In this document: piece after piece, positions 16,975-26,080 of the stretch
How the letters are laid out: every line of letters starts with the position of its first letter
Numbering within the stretch: position 1 is the first letter of the stretch
Source: CAZNSX01 sp964575845
GTDB taxonomy: Bacteria; UBA8248; CAZNSX01
DNA: 64,000 bases
Direction of reading: 5' to 3'
Assembly (NCBI GenBank): GCA_964575845.1
Contig: CAZNSX010000010.1
Span: 23,874 to 87,873 of the forward strand
The notes under the pieces: generated by a model
Database searches by the model: none
What the model saw: only the letters and a program-made list of their open reading frames with translations
What the model was told of the DNA's origin: nothing
Made by a program: the position numbers and the translations under genes

Positions 16975-18027
16975 CTACTGCTTCCAGTTTATCCCCGGGT
17001 TGAACTCATTGGTGTAGTATTTTTCGTGGGAGAGCTTCTTATCTATCCACTTGACCATCATCAGCACATCGAGCGCCTTCTCCCAATGCTTATCGTAAAT
17101 CCAGCCGATGGGTTTGTCTTTGGTCTCCGGCGTGGAAAAGAGCTCTAGCGAGAGCTTCAGGTTTTCAGTGAGTATCTTCTCTTTTCCCCTAGCCCTCGGC
17201 ACGTACTTCGCCATGGCCGCGACGGCCGCCCCGGGGTCTTCCCGTGCATCTCGCAATCCCTTGGCCGTGGCCCTGAGGAATCTTCTGATAAGTTCCGGCT
17301 TCTCCTTTATGGTTTTAAGATTCGTTATCACGCCGTTTGAGGGCACGTTGACCCCCATATCCGCGTACTTCAGGTAATGGAGCTTCGCACCCTTGCTCCC
17401 GAGAAGCGGAAGAATGGTGGTGTAGAAATGAAGGAGTCCGTCCACCTTCCCCTGAAGGAACAGGGTGTTGGCCATGTCGAACGGGGCATGGACGATCGTC
17501 AGCTGATCCCTACTGATATTCTGAACCTCAAGGACGGCGTAAAACATTGTCTCCTGGTTCGACTGGGGCGAAACGGCAAACTTCTTTCCGATCAAATCCT
17601 TCGCCGTCTTGATCGGCTTATCCGCGTGCGAAATGACCGCCTGGGGGCTCATCTGATAAAGGCCGAAGATCCCCTTCACAGGGACGCCCTGGTTTATCGC
17701 CGGGGCCATGCTCTCGTAGCCGGCGTGGCCGAAAATGCCTGCATCCGCCGCTCCCACGAGTTTTACCGTGCGGGGCGACCCCTTGCCTCCGAGAGCGTCG
17801 AGCTTGAGGCCCTCCTCGGCATAGTAGCCCCTATCTTCTGTCAAATAATAGATCGCGTGGGGTCCCGACGCCTTGAACCACGAGAACCTGACCGTGACCT
17901 TCTCTAGCTCCTTGGCCTCCAGCGGCGAGGAAAGGCCAACCAGAAACACGGCCGCCGCTGCACAAACGGCCATCGCGACGGCAAAAAACTTAAAGATTCT
18001 GCCAGACCGTCCTCTCTTGCTGCTCAT
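16975..18027 (-). CDS. ABC substrate-binding protein (NMT1/THI5/SsuA-like)
   Basis: 350 residues. A basic n-region and hydrophobic core to about residue 38 (LSSPLEAKE) form a Sec signal, so the mature protein is periplasmic. The mature part begins VTVRFSWFKASGPHAIYYLTED and has the NMT1-like features GYYAEEGL, VKLVGAADAGIFG and IGKKFAVSPQSN. The family binds sulfonates, nitrate, pyrimidine precursors and other small ring compounds; the ligand is not readable here. First gene of the operon, with the strong SD AAGGAGGGG. Confidence 0.88.
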   Translation of the reverse strand: MSSKRGRSGRIFKFFAVAMAVCAAAAVFLVGLSSPLEAKELEKVTVRFSWFKASGPHAIYYLTEDRGYYAEEGLKLDALGGKGSPRTVKLVGAADAGIFGHAGYESMAPAINQGVPVKGIFGLYQMSPQAVISHADKPIKTAKDLIGKKFAVSPQSNQETMFYAVLEVQNISRDQLTIVHAPFDMANTLFLQGKVDGLLHFYTTILPLLGSKGAKLHYLKYADMGVNVPSNGVITNLKTIKEKPELIRRFLRATAKGLRDAREDPGAAVAAMAKYVPRARGKEKILTENLKLSLELFSTPETKDKPIGWIYDKHWEKALDVLMMVKWIDKKLSHEKYYTNEFNPGINWKQ

Positions 18028-18473
18028 ATTTCCCCTCCTTGTGACTGACCCGGGATTCTTCCCATGGACCCCGTTTCGGTCCCGGAAGAGCCCCTCCTGG
18101 ACTCAGACAGGCACCCCGCACACCTTAATGTGCTGGCACTAATTTTTCTGTGCTAACTATTAGGAATGAGAATTAGAAGATTCCAAATATTGGGTTACTT
18201 ATAAAATCTTAGCTCCTGAGCATGTTGTCAACAAAAAATCCACCTTGTCAACCAAAAAAATCCCATCTGCGGCCGTTTCCAAGGTGGTATAAAAATACTT
18301 GTGCAAGCTTGGGTTGGGAAGTGAAAAGGCTTATTCTTCCAGTAATCATCAACAGAAGGTATCCGGGAAGGATAGCACAAAATTCGAGGAATAAACTCAC
18401 GGAGAATCCAGAAGAGAAGGGGGTTGATCATCAAGAGGCACTCCGGGCGAGCCTAACGGACTTTTTCCCCCTT
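18028..18473. other. non-coding flank of the importer island
   Basis: About 450 bases upstream of the binding-protein gene and of spoIID. An imperfect dyad, TTAGTGC-CA-GCACATTA (minus strand, near 18121-18137), could be the operator of the importer. The rest is AT-rich and holds no gene I can support. Confidence 0.4.
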
Positions 18474-18506
18474 CTCTTTTTCCTGAGGAGAAGATGAGAA
18501 AGCTCC
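18474..18506 (+). repeat. junction repeat, copy B (DUF2905 3' remnant plus spoIID start)
   Basis: Matches 12949-12981 at 29 of 33 bases. The upstream part still encodes LLFFLRRR and a stop, the DUF2905 C-terminus, with the rest of that gene absent. The downstream part is the start of the intact spoIID-like gene. Confidence 0.6.
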
Positions 18507-19618
18507 TTATTGTCCTCCTCTTGCTCCTTTGCTGGACTTCAGCGGCTCTGGCCGCACCGTCTGTGAGGGTTTCCCTCATAAAAGGGGTGACGGAGGTTGC
18601 CTTCGGGGCCGAGAGCTCCATTAGATTCTACAGCCTGCCCGGAGGGAATATCCTCCACGAGAGCTCTCCCGGCGAGACCCTCAAGCTCACCTTGAAGCAG
18701 GGGGAGTTCCTGGTGAGGGAGGGCACCCTTGCGGCCGGGGAGAACCTCAGGGTGAGAGCGCTCTCGGGCTTTATCCTGCTTAACGGCCGCCCTTACCGGG
18801 GTTTGATGGATTGCATCAAGGATGGAGGCGGAGGCTTCCTCGTAGTCAATGAGCTCAAGGTGGAAGAATACCTCAGGGGTGTCCTCTCCTTTGAGATGGG
18901 TTACGGGTGGCCCCTTGAAGCCCTCAAAGCCCAGAGTGTGGCCTCCCGTACATTTATCCTCTCAAGCAAGCGAGAGCGGAGGGATGGTCCTTATCACTTG
19001 GAAGGGACCTTTATCGGGCAGGTCTACGGAGGGGCCCTCGGCGAGACGCCCGCCACAGACAGGGCCGTTGCTGAGACTCATGGGGAGGTCCTCTTCTACG
19101 GTGGAAGCCTGGCCCGCACCTATTTCCACTCGATGAGTGACGGGAGGACGGAGGCTTCTTCCTCTCTTTTTGGTCAGGAAATCCCCTACCTGAAGAGCGT
19201 GCCGAGCCCCCACGACCGGGAGGCCCCGGGCTTCAGCTGGAGGGCCAAGATAGACCTTCATGAGCTTGAGAGGACTCTTTCGAGACATGGCCCGACCTTG
19301 GGGAGAATAAGCGAAGCCCGAGTGATTTCCTGGACCCCTGCGGGGAGGGCGCGGGAAGTTCTCTTCAGGGGCTCTTCGGGAGAGAAGCGCCTCAAGGCCA
19401 GAGAGCTGAGACGTCTGCTCGGCTGGAATGCGGTCAAGAGCACCGCCTTCAGGCTCTACCTGAGGCGGGGAACCCTCCTTATAGAGGGCAGGGGCTCGGG
19501 CCACGGGTTGGGACTATCCCAGTGGGGAGCCAGAGCCATGGCTGAGAGGGGAGCTTCCTACAGGGATATCCTTCGCCACTACTACCCCGGGACCGAGCTC
19601 AGGAGGCTATCACCTTGA
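18494..19618 (+). CDS. SpoIID/LytB-domain protein
   Basis: 374 residues with a Sec signal (residues 1-20, ending AALAAP), so periplasmic or envelope-associated. The SpoIID core includes VEEYLRGVLSFEMG, with the glutamate of the lytic transglycosylase site, and PLEALKAQSVASRTF. YFHSMSDGRTE and the C-terminal GHGLGLSQWGA follow. In spore formers SpoIID cleaves denuded peptidoglycan glycan strands; non-sporulating bacteria use relatives in cell-wall turnover. No other sporulation gene is seen, so a sporulation role is not implied. Its stop overlaps the queA start (TTGA). Confidence 0.88.
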   Translation: MRKLLIVLLLLLCWTSAALAAPSVRVSLIKGVTEVAFGAESSIRFYSLPGGNILHESSPGETLKLTLKQGEFLVREGTLAAGENLRVRALSGFILLNGRPYRGLMDCIKDGGGGFLVVNELKVEEYLRGVLSFEMGYGWPLEALKAQSVASRTFILSSKRERRDGPYHLEGTFIGQVYGGALGETPATDRAVAETHGEVLFYGGSLARTYFHSMSDGRTEASSSLFGQEIPYLKSVPSPHDREAPGFSWRAKIDLHELERTLSRHGPTLGRISEARVISWTPAGRAREVLFRGSSGEKRLKARELRRLLGWNAVKSTAFRLYLRRGTLLIEGRGSGHGLGLSQWGARAMAERGASYRDILRHYYPGTELRRLSP

Positions 19619-20667
19619 GCCCCCTCCCCACCCAGCGCTTTGAGTATGAGCTCCCCCGAGAGCTCATAGCCTCCTTTCCCGCCCCCCATCGCACCGATGC
19701 CCGACTCATGGTGGTAGACCGGGAGAAGCATGCCATAGCGCACAGAACCTTCGGGGATATCGGCCACTATTTGAGAGCGGGCGACATCCTGGTCCTGAAC
19801 GATACCCGGGTCATGCCCTGGCGCCTTGAGGGAAGGCGGGAGGGCACGGGAGGAAAGGTGCGGGTGCTCCTTCTCGGGGAGGAGGCTCCGGGGCGTTGGA
19901 GCGCGCTGATTAAGTCAAGGCGTGCCCTTCGGGAGGGAGATAAAATAGCTTTTGAGCCCGGAGGCCTGAGCGCCAGGGTAGGCCCTCCGGGGAGGGAGCG
20001 CATCCTCACCTTTTCGCTCGAAGGCGCCACCCGCGCTGCGGACATCAAGGGCTGGCTGGATGCGCACGGCCTTGCCCCCCTTCCCCCCTACATCCATCGG
20101 CAGAGCAAGCCTCTGGACCGGGAACGCTACCAGACGGTCTACGCTCGGGAGCCCGGCGCCGTTGCCGCCCCGACAGCAGGCCTGCACTTCACGCGGGAAC
20201 TCCTTCAGGAACTTCAGGAGATGGGGGTTGAGGTCGTATTCCTGACCCTTCACGTAGGCCCCGGGACCTTCAAGCCCATCAAGGCCCAAAACGTAGATGA
20301 GCACGTCATGGAGGCGGAGGACTACCGGATAGGCCCCGAGGCTGCCCGGAGCCTCGAGCAAGCGAGAGCGAAGGGGCGAAGGGTTCTCGCCGCGGGCAGC
20401 ACTACGGTGAGGGCCCTTGAAGCCAGCTTTCTCTCGGGGAAGGGAAAAATCCTGCACGGGAAAGGGAGGGCCGACCTCTTCATTTACCCCGGCTTTCGCT
20501 TTGAAGTGGTGGACATCCTCCTTACCAATTTTCACCTTCCCCGCTCGACTCCCCTCCTTCTCGTGGCGGCCTTTATGGGGGAGGAACTGACACGGCGAGC
20601 CTACAGAGAGGCCCTCAAGGCGGGCTACCGCTTTTACAGCTACGGCGATGCTATGCTTATTATCTAG
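19615..20667 (+). CDS. queA: S-adenosylmethionine:tRNA ribosyltransferase-isomerase
   Basis: 350 residues, the usual length. QueA moves the ribosyl part of SAM to 7-aminomethyl-7-deazaguanine at tRNA position 34, forming epoxyqueuosine. Family blocks include RFEYELPRELIAS, VLNDTRVMPWRL, GAVAAPTAGLHFT, LHVGPGTFKPI and FLLTNFHLP-type ILLTNFHLPRST. The start is TTG at 19615, supported by the SD AGGAGG at 19601-19606 with 8-base spacing. It is translationally coupled to the spoIID-like gene. No other queuosine gene is in the window. Confidence 0.96.
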   Translation: MSPLPTQRFEYELPRELIASFPAPHRTDARLMVVDREKHAIAHRTFGDIGHYLRAGDILVLNDTRVMPWRLEGRREGTGGKVRVLLLGEEAPGRWSALIKSRRALREGDKIAFEPGGLSARVGPPGRERILTFSLEGATRAADIKGWLDAHGLAPLPPYIHRQSKPLDRERYQTVYAREPGAVAAPTAGLHFTRELLQELQEMGVEVVFLTLHVGPGTFKPIKAQNVDEHVMEAEDYRIGPEAARSLEQARAKGRRVLAAGSTTVRALEASFLSGKGKILHGKGRADLFIYPGFRFEVVDILLTNFHLPRSTPLLLVAAFMGEELTRRAYREALKAGYRFYSYGDAMLII

Positions 20668-20744
20668 GGGGAGGGAGGAGCTTCAAATAGCCGGCTCAGG
20701 GCTTCGGTTGAGCCAGAAGCGAGTTCAATTTCCGGCTCAAGGGC

Positions 20745-21035
20745 CTAGAACCGGGTGGGGCCGCCGTTTACTGCTTCTCTGAAGTACTTTCCCGATTTGA
20801 AACGCACCACCTTTCGCGGATGGATGGGGGCCTCTTCTCCCGTTTTGGGGTTCCTTCCGATGCGGGCGTTTTTTCCTCTCACCTGAAAGGTGCCAAAACG
20901 TCTCAAGATTACGGGCTCGCCCTTCTGAAGGGTCTCTTTGATGGTCTCGATTATGCTTTCCACCGCCTCCTCGGCCTTGAGCTTGCTGAGGCCTGTCTCC
21001 TCGGCTACGCGGTTTATTATCTCTACCTTCGTCAT
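20745..21035 (-). CDS. HU/IHF-family DNA-bending protein
   Basis: 96 residues from MTKVEIINRVAEETG, with the SD GGAGG 5 bases upstream; codons further upstream to 21062 do not belong to the family. The beta-arm region ILRRFGTFQVRGKNARIGRNPKTGE and the C-terminal VRFKSGKYFRE are typical. The sequence looks slightly closer to IHF-alpha than to HU, but I would not insist. It acts as a nucleoid-structuring dimer. Confidence 0.93.
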   Translation of the reverse strand: MTKVEIINRVAEETGLSKLKAEEAVESIIETIKETLQKGEPVILRRFGTFQVRGKNARIGRNPKTGEEAPIHPRKVVRFKSGKYFREAVNGGPTRF

Positions 21036-21119
21036 GGCACCTCCCCCTCCTCTCTGGGACAAGATAGCCGACGGCTCCGGGGGCGCTTTGCCCGGCGGCC
21101 GTCCCCCAGCTAGCCTGTA

Positions 21120-21148
21120 AAATTATCACCCTCGGGCTGATAAATCAA
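21120..21148 (-). promoter_or_regulatory. promoter of the HU/IHF gene
   Basis: On the minus strand TTGATT (21148-21143), 17 bases, TAATTT (21125-21120). A 7-bp inverted repeat, GGGCTGA (21134-21140) with TCAGCCC (21162-21168), spans the -35 and could be an operator or the gene's own binding site. Confidence 0.5.
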
Positions 21149-21271
21149 ATAGTTTTTGAACTCAGCCCTTTAAAGAATTATATTAAAATGGAGTAATGTG
21201 AATGGCTTCTTTTCGCCGGTTAAGCGAAAGGCTCGGTTCTCGGTTTGCAACGAGAGGGTGGAGAAAAGCTT

Positions 21272-22414
21272 ATGGTAGTGGCAAAGCGGATGGAGCAGAT
21301 CTCTCCCTTCATAGTGATGGACGTCCTCGAGAGGGCGAGGGAGCTTGAGGCCGGTGGGGCGGACGTTATCCACCTGGAAGTTGGGGAGCCTGATTTTGAA
21401 ACCCCCGCGACCGTCGTCAGAGCCGCCATCGAGGCAATGGAGCAGGGTATAACGGGGTACACCCTAGCGGCGGGCCTGAGGGAGCTGAGAGAGGAGGTTG
21501 CCGCCTACTATGACCGTCGCTACGGGGTGAGCCTCTCGCCAGAGCGGGTGCTTATCACCTCAGGCTCCTCTCCGGCCATGCTCCTTGCCTTCTCGGTGAT
21601 CCTCGAGCCGGACGATGAGGTCATCCTCTCAAACCCCCACTATGCCTGCTACCCCAATTTCATCCTCTATGCCGGCGGGAGGCCTGTGTTTGTGCCGGTG
21701 AGGGAGGAGGATGGGTTCCAGTACCGCCCCGAAGAGATAGCGGCCAGCGTCACCCCCAGGACAAAGGCAATCCTCATAAATTCACCCTCAAACCCCACGG
21801 GCAACCTCCTCTCCCCCGATACTATTGCTGTCATCGCCGAGATGGGCCCCCTTGTCATCTCAGATGAGATATACCACGGGCTTGTCTATGAGGGGGAGGA
21901 GCGCTCCATACTCCAGTACACCCAAGAGGCCTTTGTAATCAACGGCTTCTCAAAGCAGTTCGCCATGACGGGTTGGCGTCTGGGCTGGGTCATAGCTCCG
22001 GAACGCTTCCTGCGCCCCATGGTAAAGCTTCAGCAGAATTTCTTCATCTCCCCCAATCCCTTCGTGCAGGTGGGGGGAGTGGCGGCCCTGAGGCACGGCG
22101 GTGAGGCGGCGTCGGAGATGGCCTCCATATATGATAAGAGGCGGCGCTTCATCCTTCCTCGCATCCGGGAGCTTGGGTTCGGGGTGAGTGTGGAGCCCAC
22201 CGGAGCCTTCTACGTTTTTGCCAACGCCAAGGCCTACAGTTCTGACTCCAAGGCCTTTGCTTTTGATATCCTGGAGGAGGCCCATGTTGCCCTGAGCCCC
22301 GGGGTGGATTTCGGCTCAGGAGGCGAGGGCTACCTGCGCTTTTCTTACGCCAATAGCATCGAGAATATAGCCCAGGGCATGAACCGCCTGGCCTCCTACC
22401 TCAGGGGGAGGTGA
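21272..22414 (+). CDS. class I/II PLP-dependent aminotransferase
   Basis: 380 residues from ATG 21272 (SD GGAG, 8-base spacing); the in-frame TTG at 21245 is less likely. Fold-type I landmarks: VGEPDFETP, the YTLAAGLRELREEV substrate segment, SPSNPTGN with the PLP-contacting Asn, ISDEIYHGL, and the Schiff-base Lys in NGFSKQFAMTGWRLGW. It resembles aspartate/aromatic aminotransferases; the exact amino acid cannot be told. It runs directly into the moaB/mogA gene (4 bases), so the two are co-transcribed. Confidence 0.9.
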   Translation: MVVAKRMEQISPFIVMDVLERARELEAGGADVIHLEVGEPDFETPATVVRAAIEAMEQGITGYTLAAGLRELREEVAAYYDRRYGVSLSPERVLITSGSSPAMLLAFSVILEPDDEVILSNPHYACYPNFILYAGGRPVFVPVREEDGFQYRPEEIAASVTPRTKAILINSPSNPTGNLLSPDTIAVIAEMGPLVISDEIYHGLVYEGEERSILQYTQEAFVINGFSKQFAMTGWRLGWVIAPERFLRPMVKLQQNFFISPNPFVQVGGVAALRHGGEAASEMASIYDKRRRFILPRIRELGFGVSVEPTGAFYVFANAKAYSSDSKAFAFDILEEAHVALSPGVDFGSGGEGYLRFSYANSIENIAQGMNRLASYLRGR

Positions 22415-22418
22415 GGCC

Positions 22419-22916
22419 TTGTACCGTCTGGCCATCCTCACACTCAGCGATAAGGGCGCCCGTGGGGAGAGGGAGGACAGGAGCGGCCGCATGGTGAGAG
22501 AGCTGGCCGCCCCCCTGCCCTCTGAGGTCGTCGCCTACGAGGTAATACCCGATGAGAGGGTGACCCTGAGGGAAAGGCTCATCAGGCTTTGCGACGAACT
22601 TAAGGTGGACCTCGTCCTCACGACCGGCGGGACGGGGATAGCCCCTCGGGATATCACCCCCGATGTCACCCTGAGCGTCATCGATAAGGAGGTGCCGGGA
22701 ATAGGGGAGGCCATGCGGCTCGCAAGCCTCAAGATAACCCCGAGGGCCATGATCTCCCGGGCGGTAGCGGGAATTCGGGGAAAAACCCTTATCATAAACC
22801 TCCCGGGAAGCCCCAAGGGGGTCAAGGAGAACCTCGAGGCAATCCTTCCCGCGCTTCCCCATGCCCTGGACAAGCTCAGGGGAGACGAGGCCGAGTGCGC
22901 CGAGCCCCTTTCCTAG
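22419..22916 (+). CDS. MoaB/MogA-family molybdopterin adenylyltransferase
   Basis: 165 residues. The core shows ILTLSDKGARGEREDRSG, the TTGGTGIAPRDITPD pterin-binding loop and the LPGSPKGVKENL segment of MogA/MoaB. The enzyme activates molybdopterin by adenylylation before metal insertion. The start is TTG 22419, placed behind AGGGGGAGG. The convergent neighbour 4 bases away encodes a molybdate-binding Mop protein, which supports a molybdenum-cofactor role. Confidence 0.9.
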   Translation: MYRLAILTLSDKGARGEREDRSGRMVRELAAPLPSEVVAYEVIPDERVTLRERLIRLCDELKVDLVLTTGGTGIAPRDITPDVTLSVIDKEVPGIGEAMRLASLKITPRAMISRAVAGIRGKTLIINLPGSPKGVKENLEAILPALPHALDKLRGDEAECAEPLS

Positions 22917-22920
22917 GGCC

Positions 22921-23130
22921 TCATTCCTTGACCAGCAGCGCGTTTACGGCCTTCACTACGACCCGAACCTCATCTCCGACCTTTACCCCCAGGTGATCCA
23001 GACTCTCAAGCGTCATAACTGAGGCCATCTGACTCTCGGCCGGCACCTTCACCTTAACGAGTGCCATCACCCGCCCGCGCTTGATCTCAGCAACCTCTCC
23101 TCTGAGCTGATTCCGAGCTCCGTATTTCAT
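22921..23130 (-). CDS. Mop/TOBE-domain molybdate-binding protein (molbindin)
   Basis: 69 residues, a single TOBE/Mop domain: SARNQLRG-type start (GARNQLRGEVAEIKRG), then MASVMTLESLDHLGVKVGDEV and AVNALLVKE. Molbindins assemble into oligomers that store or buffer molybdate or tungstate. SD GGAGG 6 bases before the ATG. Tail-to-tail with moaB/mogA. Confidence 0.93.
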   Translation of the reverse strand: MKYGARNQLRGEVAEIKRGRVMALVKVKVPAESQMASVMTLESLDHLGVKVGDEVRVVVKAVNALLVKE

Positions 23131-23360
23131 GGCGTACCTCCGATGGCTTGGTTTAGGGAAGTTTTCTCAGCGCTCAATTCGGAAAAAGAATACCAAAGGC
23201 GCGAGACCGGGGGAAAGGGAATCTCTCGTGCCCTTACAAGGGCTTTTCTCTTGACACCTGGGGCTCGGGAGGTCAATTTGTAAGAGGGGAATTTCATATC
23301 GGCAATGGGGGAAGGGCAGTAGAAAGGAGATAGTGCTATCGGGCGGAAAGGAGGACCAGG

Positions 23361-23726
23361 TTGGCTATAAGATGTAGTGGCTGCGGAAGGGAGTACGATG
23401 TGGCCCTATTTCAGTTCGGTCGCTCGCTGCGCTGTCCATGCGGAAGGGAGCTTAGGGCCGCGGAACCCCACCGCGAAATGTGGCCTTCGAACCGTGAGAA
23501 GGCTCTCGAGGAGGAAAGAGAGAGAGTCCGAAGGTTTCAACGCCTCGCCGACGGGATCTCCCGTATGATCCTCACGGAGGATTACCCTGAAATTGATATC
23601 GAGCTCGCCAAAGGGGCCCTCAGGGAGGAGTGCCAGCGCCTCTTCCCGGACCGCATGGAGCTTTTTGAGCTAATCTATGAGAGTCGCTTCCGCCGGCTTT
23701 GGGAGCAGTTCCGGGAGGAATCCTGA
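23361..23726 (+). CDS. uncharacterised zinc-ribbon protein
   Basis: 121 residues. Two CxxC-type pairs at the N-terminus (CSGCGREYD near residues 5-13 and CPCGRE near 25-30) suggest one zinc ribbon, followed by a highly charged helical region (EEERERVRRFQRLADG). The start TTG 23361 has the SD AGGAGG at 23349-23354 with 6-base spacing. No family is recognised. It is a single-gene unit. Confidence 0.75.
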   Translation: MAIRCSGCGREYDVALFQFGRSLRCPCGRELRAAEPHREMWPSNREKALEEERERVRRFQRLADGISRMILTEDYPEIDIELAKGALREECQRLFPDRMELFELIYESRFRRLWEQFREES

Positions 23727-23990
23727 ACCCCGGAACTGCTCCCCCCTCTCTTCTCGAGGCCGTCCCTCCGGTCCTTTCCATTTATCCAGGAAAAGCCTTT
23801 TGACTGAAGGCCCGCCTGAGCTATGCCCTTAGTGCACGCAAGCAAAAACGGGTTCTTAGCTGGAATGCAGCCCTCCGTCGGCCTGAGCTGACTTGCATTG
23901 AATATTGGGGGTGGAGACGGAGTATGCTAGCATCCTGTATTATCGAAAGTCACCCACTTAGTTTGTGAAAGATAAGAATAAAAAACTCCC

Positions 23991-26000
23991 ATGGAAATAC
24001 CGCTGCTTCGAGATATAGTCATCATCTTCGCACTGGCCATCGCCGTACTCTTCCTGTGCCTGCGGCTCCGGATGCCGATAATTCTCGGGTTCATGCTGAC
24101 GGGTATCCTGGCCGGTCCGCATGGACTGAGATTGGTCGGGGCGGTCCGCGAAGTGGAGACCCTCGCGGAAATCGGGGTCGTGCTTTTGCTCTTTACGATA
24201 GGTGTTGAATTTTCTCTGAAAAAGCTCCTTCAAATTAAGAGATTTGTCCTTTTGGGCGGCTCGCTTCAGGTAGTGCTGACCCTTTTCTTGTCCTTTATCC
24301 TTTTGAGACAGCTTGGCCTGGAGCCAGGAGAATCCGTCTTTATTGGATTTCTCGTATCCCTCAGCAGCACCGCCATCGTTCTCAAGATACTCCAGGAGAA
24401 GGCCCAGATTGACAGCCCTCACGGTAGACTCGCCCTGGCTATCCTGATATTCCAAGACCTCATTGTTGTACCCATGGTGTTATTCGCCCCTTTCTTGGCG
24501 GGCGCGTCCGCTCGAACGGAAGGGTCTCTTATGATTTTCGTGCTCAAGGGGATGGGCATCATCCTGCTGGCGGCCGTATGCGCAAAATGGGTCGTCCCGC
24601 AACTGCTCTATCAAATCGCTCGCACCCGAAGCCGAGAACTTTTCTTGTTGACCGTTCTGGTCATATGCTTTTTGGTTGCCGGACTCACATACAGCCTTGG
24701 GCTTTCGCTGGCTCTGGGGGCGTTTCTGGCGGGACTCATCGTTTCCGAGTCCGAGTACGGCCATCAGTCGATCTACAATATCCTGCCCTTCCGCGATGTC
24801 TTCACGAGCTTATTTTTCGTATCCATCGGGATGCTCCTGGACCTCAAGTTCCTCTTTCAACACCCGGCCACGGTTCTCTTGGCCGCCCTGACGGTAGTGG
24901 TCCTCAAGAGCCTACTGGCCGGTCTGCCCGTTTCTTTTCTCGGATTTTCCCTTCCCACGGCGTTTCTCGTGGGGATGGGCCTGGGCCAGATAGGGGAATT
25001 TTCCTTCATCCTTTCGAACACCGGCCTTCAATATGGATTGCTCAGGCCCGAGGTCTACCAGACCTTTCTGGCGGTGGCAGTGCTGACGATGGGGGCCACC
25101 CCTTTCATCATGGATTCGGCCCCCGCCGCAGCGGGCGTGGCGTTGCGCCTGCCCCTGCCCCAAAAGCTGAAAAGAGGCTTTTCGCCCGTATTGGAGACGG
25201 GCGGTGCTCAACAGCAAGAACTCAGGGACCATCTGGTCATCGTTGGGTTCGGCCTGAACGGGCGAAACGTGGCGCAGGCGGCCAAGATGGCGAGTATCCT
25301 CTATGTGGTCATCGAGATGAATCCTGAGACTGTCGAGAAAGAAAGGGCCTCAGGGGTCCCCATACATTACGGTGACGCTACCTTTGAAGCCGTCCTCGAG
25401 CAAGCTCGCATCGCTCACGCGCGGGTGATGGCGGTGGCCGTTTCCGACCCCGTGGCGCTGCGACGGATCGTATCCAACGCTCGGGGCATGAACCCCAAGC
25501 TGCACATAATCGCAAGAACGCGATTTCTCCAGGAAATGGCTCCCTTGCATGAACTGGGGGCTAATGAGGTGGTTCCTGAAGAGTTTGAGACATCCGTGGA
25601 AATCTTCACGCGAGTATTGGCCAAGTACCTCATTCCGAAAAATGAAATCGAGCGGTTCATCTCGGAAGTGAGGGCGGGCGGCTACCAGATGCTCCGGAGC
25701 ATCTCGCCGGATGCGGCCCCGCTTTGCGACCTGGCCCAAATTCTTCCCGATGTGGATGTCAGCTCTTTACGGCTGTGTGAAGATTCGCCGCTTGCGGGCC
25801 GGTCCATTGCTGAGGTCGGACTGAGAACGAAATTCGGCGTGACGATATTGGCCATCCGCAGGGACACTCAAATTCTGTCCAATCCCGATGCGAGCACCAG
25901 GCTCCTCCCTAACGATATCTTGATCGTCTTAGGCCAGCCATCCAAGCTCGCCGAAATCGCGAGCCTGACCCGCCCTCCCGAAAGGGAGGCGAGTGAGTAA
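23991..26000 (+). CDS. KefB/KefC-type CPA2 cation:proton antiporter with RCK domain
   Basis: 669 residues. Residues 1-385 hold about 12 membrane helices with the CPA2 motifs GFMLTGILAGPHGL and LSSTAIVLKILQE, plus the ion-path FQDLIVVP. A cytoplasmic RCK/TrkA-N domain begins near 413 with the nucleotide-binding loop GFGLNG, followed by a TrkA-C domain (about 590-660). It exchanges K+ or Na+ for protons under nucleotide or ligand control. Unlike its neighbours it has no visible SD before the ATG at 23991 and an AT-rich leader. Confidence 0.92.
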   Translation: MEIPLLRDIVIIFALAIAVLFLCLRLRMPIILGFMLTGILAGPHGLRLVGAVREVETLAEIGVVLLLFTIGVEFSLKKLLQIKRFVLLGGSLQVVLTLFLSFILLRQLGLEPGESVFIGFLVSLSSTAIVLKILQEKAQIDSPHGRLALAILIFQDLIVVPMVLFAPFLAGASARTEGSLMIFVLKGMGIILLAAVCAKWVVPQLLYQIARTRSRELFLLTVLVICFLVAGLTYSLGLSLALGAFLAGLIVSESEYGHQSIYNILPFRDVFTSLFFVSIGMLLDLKFLFQHPATVLLAALTVVVLKSLLAGLPVSFLGFSLPTAFLVGMGLGQIGEFSFILSNTGLQYGLLRPEVYQTFLAVAVLTMGATPFIMDSAPAAAGVALRLPLPQKLKRGFSPVLETGGAQQQELRDHLVIVGFGLNGRNVAQAAKMASILYVVIEMNPETVEKERASGVPIHYGDATFEAVLEQARIAHARVMAVAVSDPVALRRIVSNARGMNPKLHIIARTRFLQEMAPLHELGANEVVPEEFETSVEIFTRVLAKYLIPKNEIERFISEVRAGGYQMLRSISPDAAPLCDLAQILPDVDVSSLRLCEDSPLAGRSIAEVGLRTKFGVTILAIRRDTQILSNPDASTRLLPNDILIVLGQPSKLAEIASLTRPPEREASE

Positions 26001-26040
26001 CCGCCCTCCATGAGTGCTTTTGCTGATAATATAGAGCTAT

Positions 26041-26080
26041 TTCTCCAGGAACCCGGAGAGGGGCAACGACTCCTGGAGAA
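26041..26080. repeat. 10-bp inverted repeat before gatA
   Basis: TTCTCCAGGA (26041-26050) and TCCTGGAGAA (26071-26080) are exact complements around a 20-base loop. The repeat lies between the antiporter stop and gatA. No U-run follows. Confidence 0.7.
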
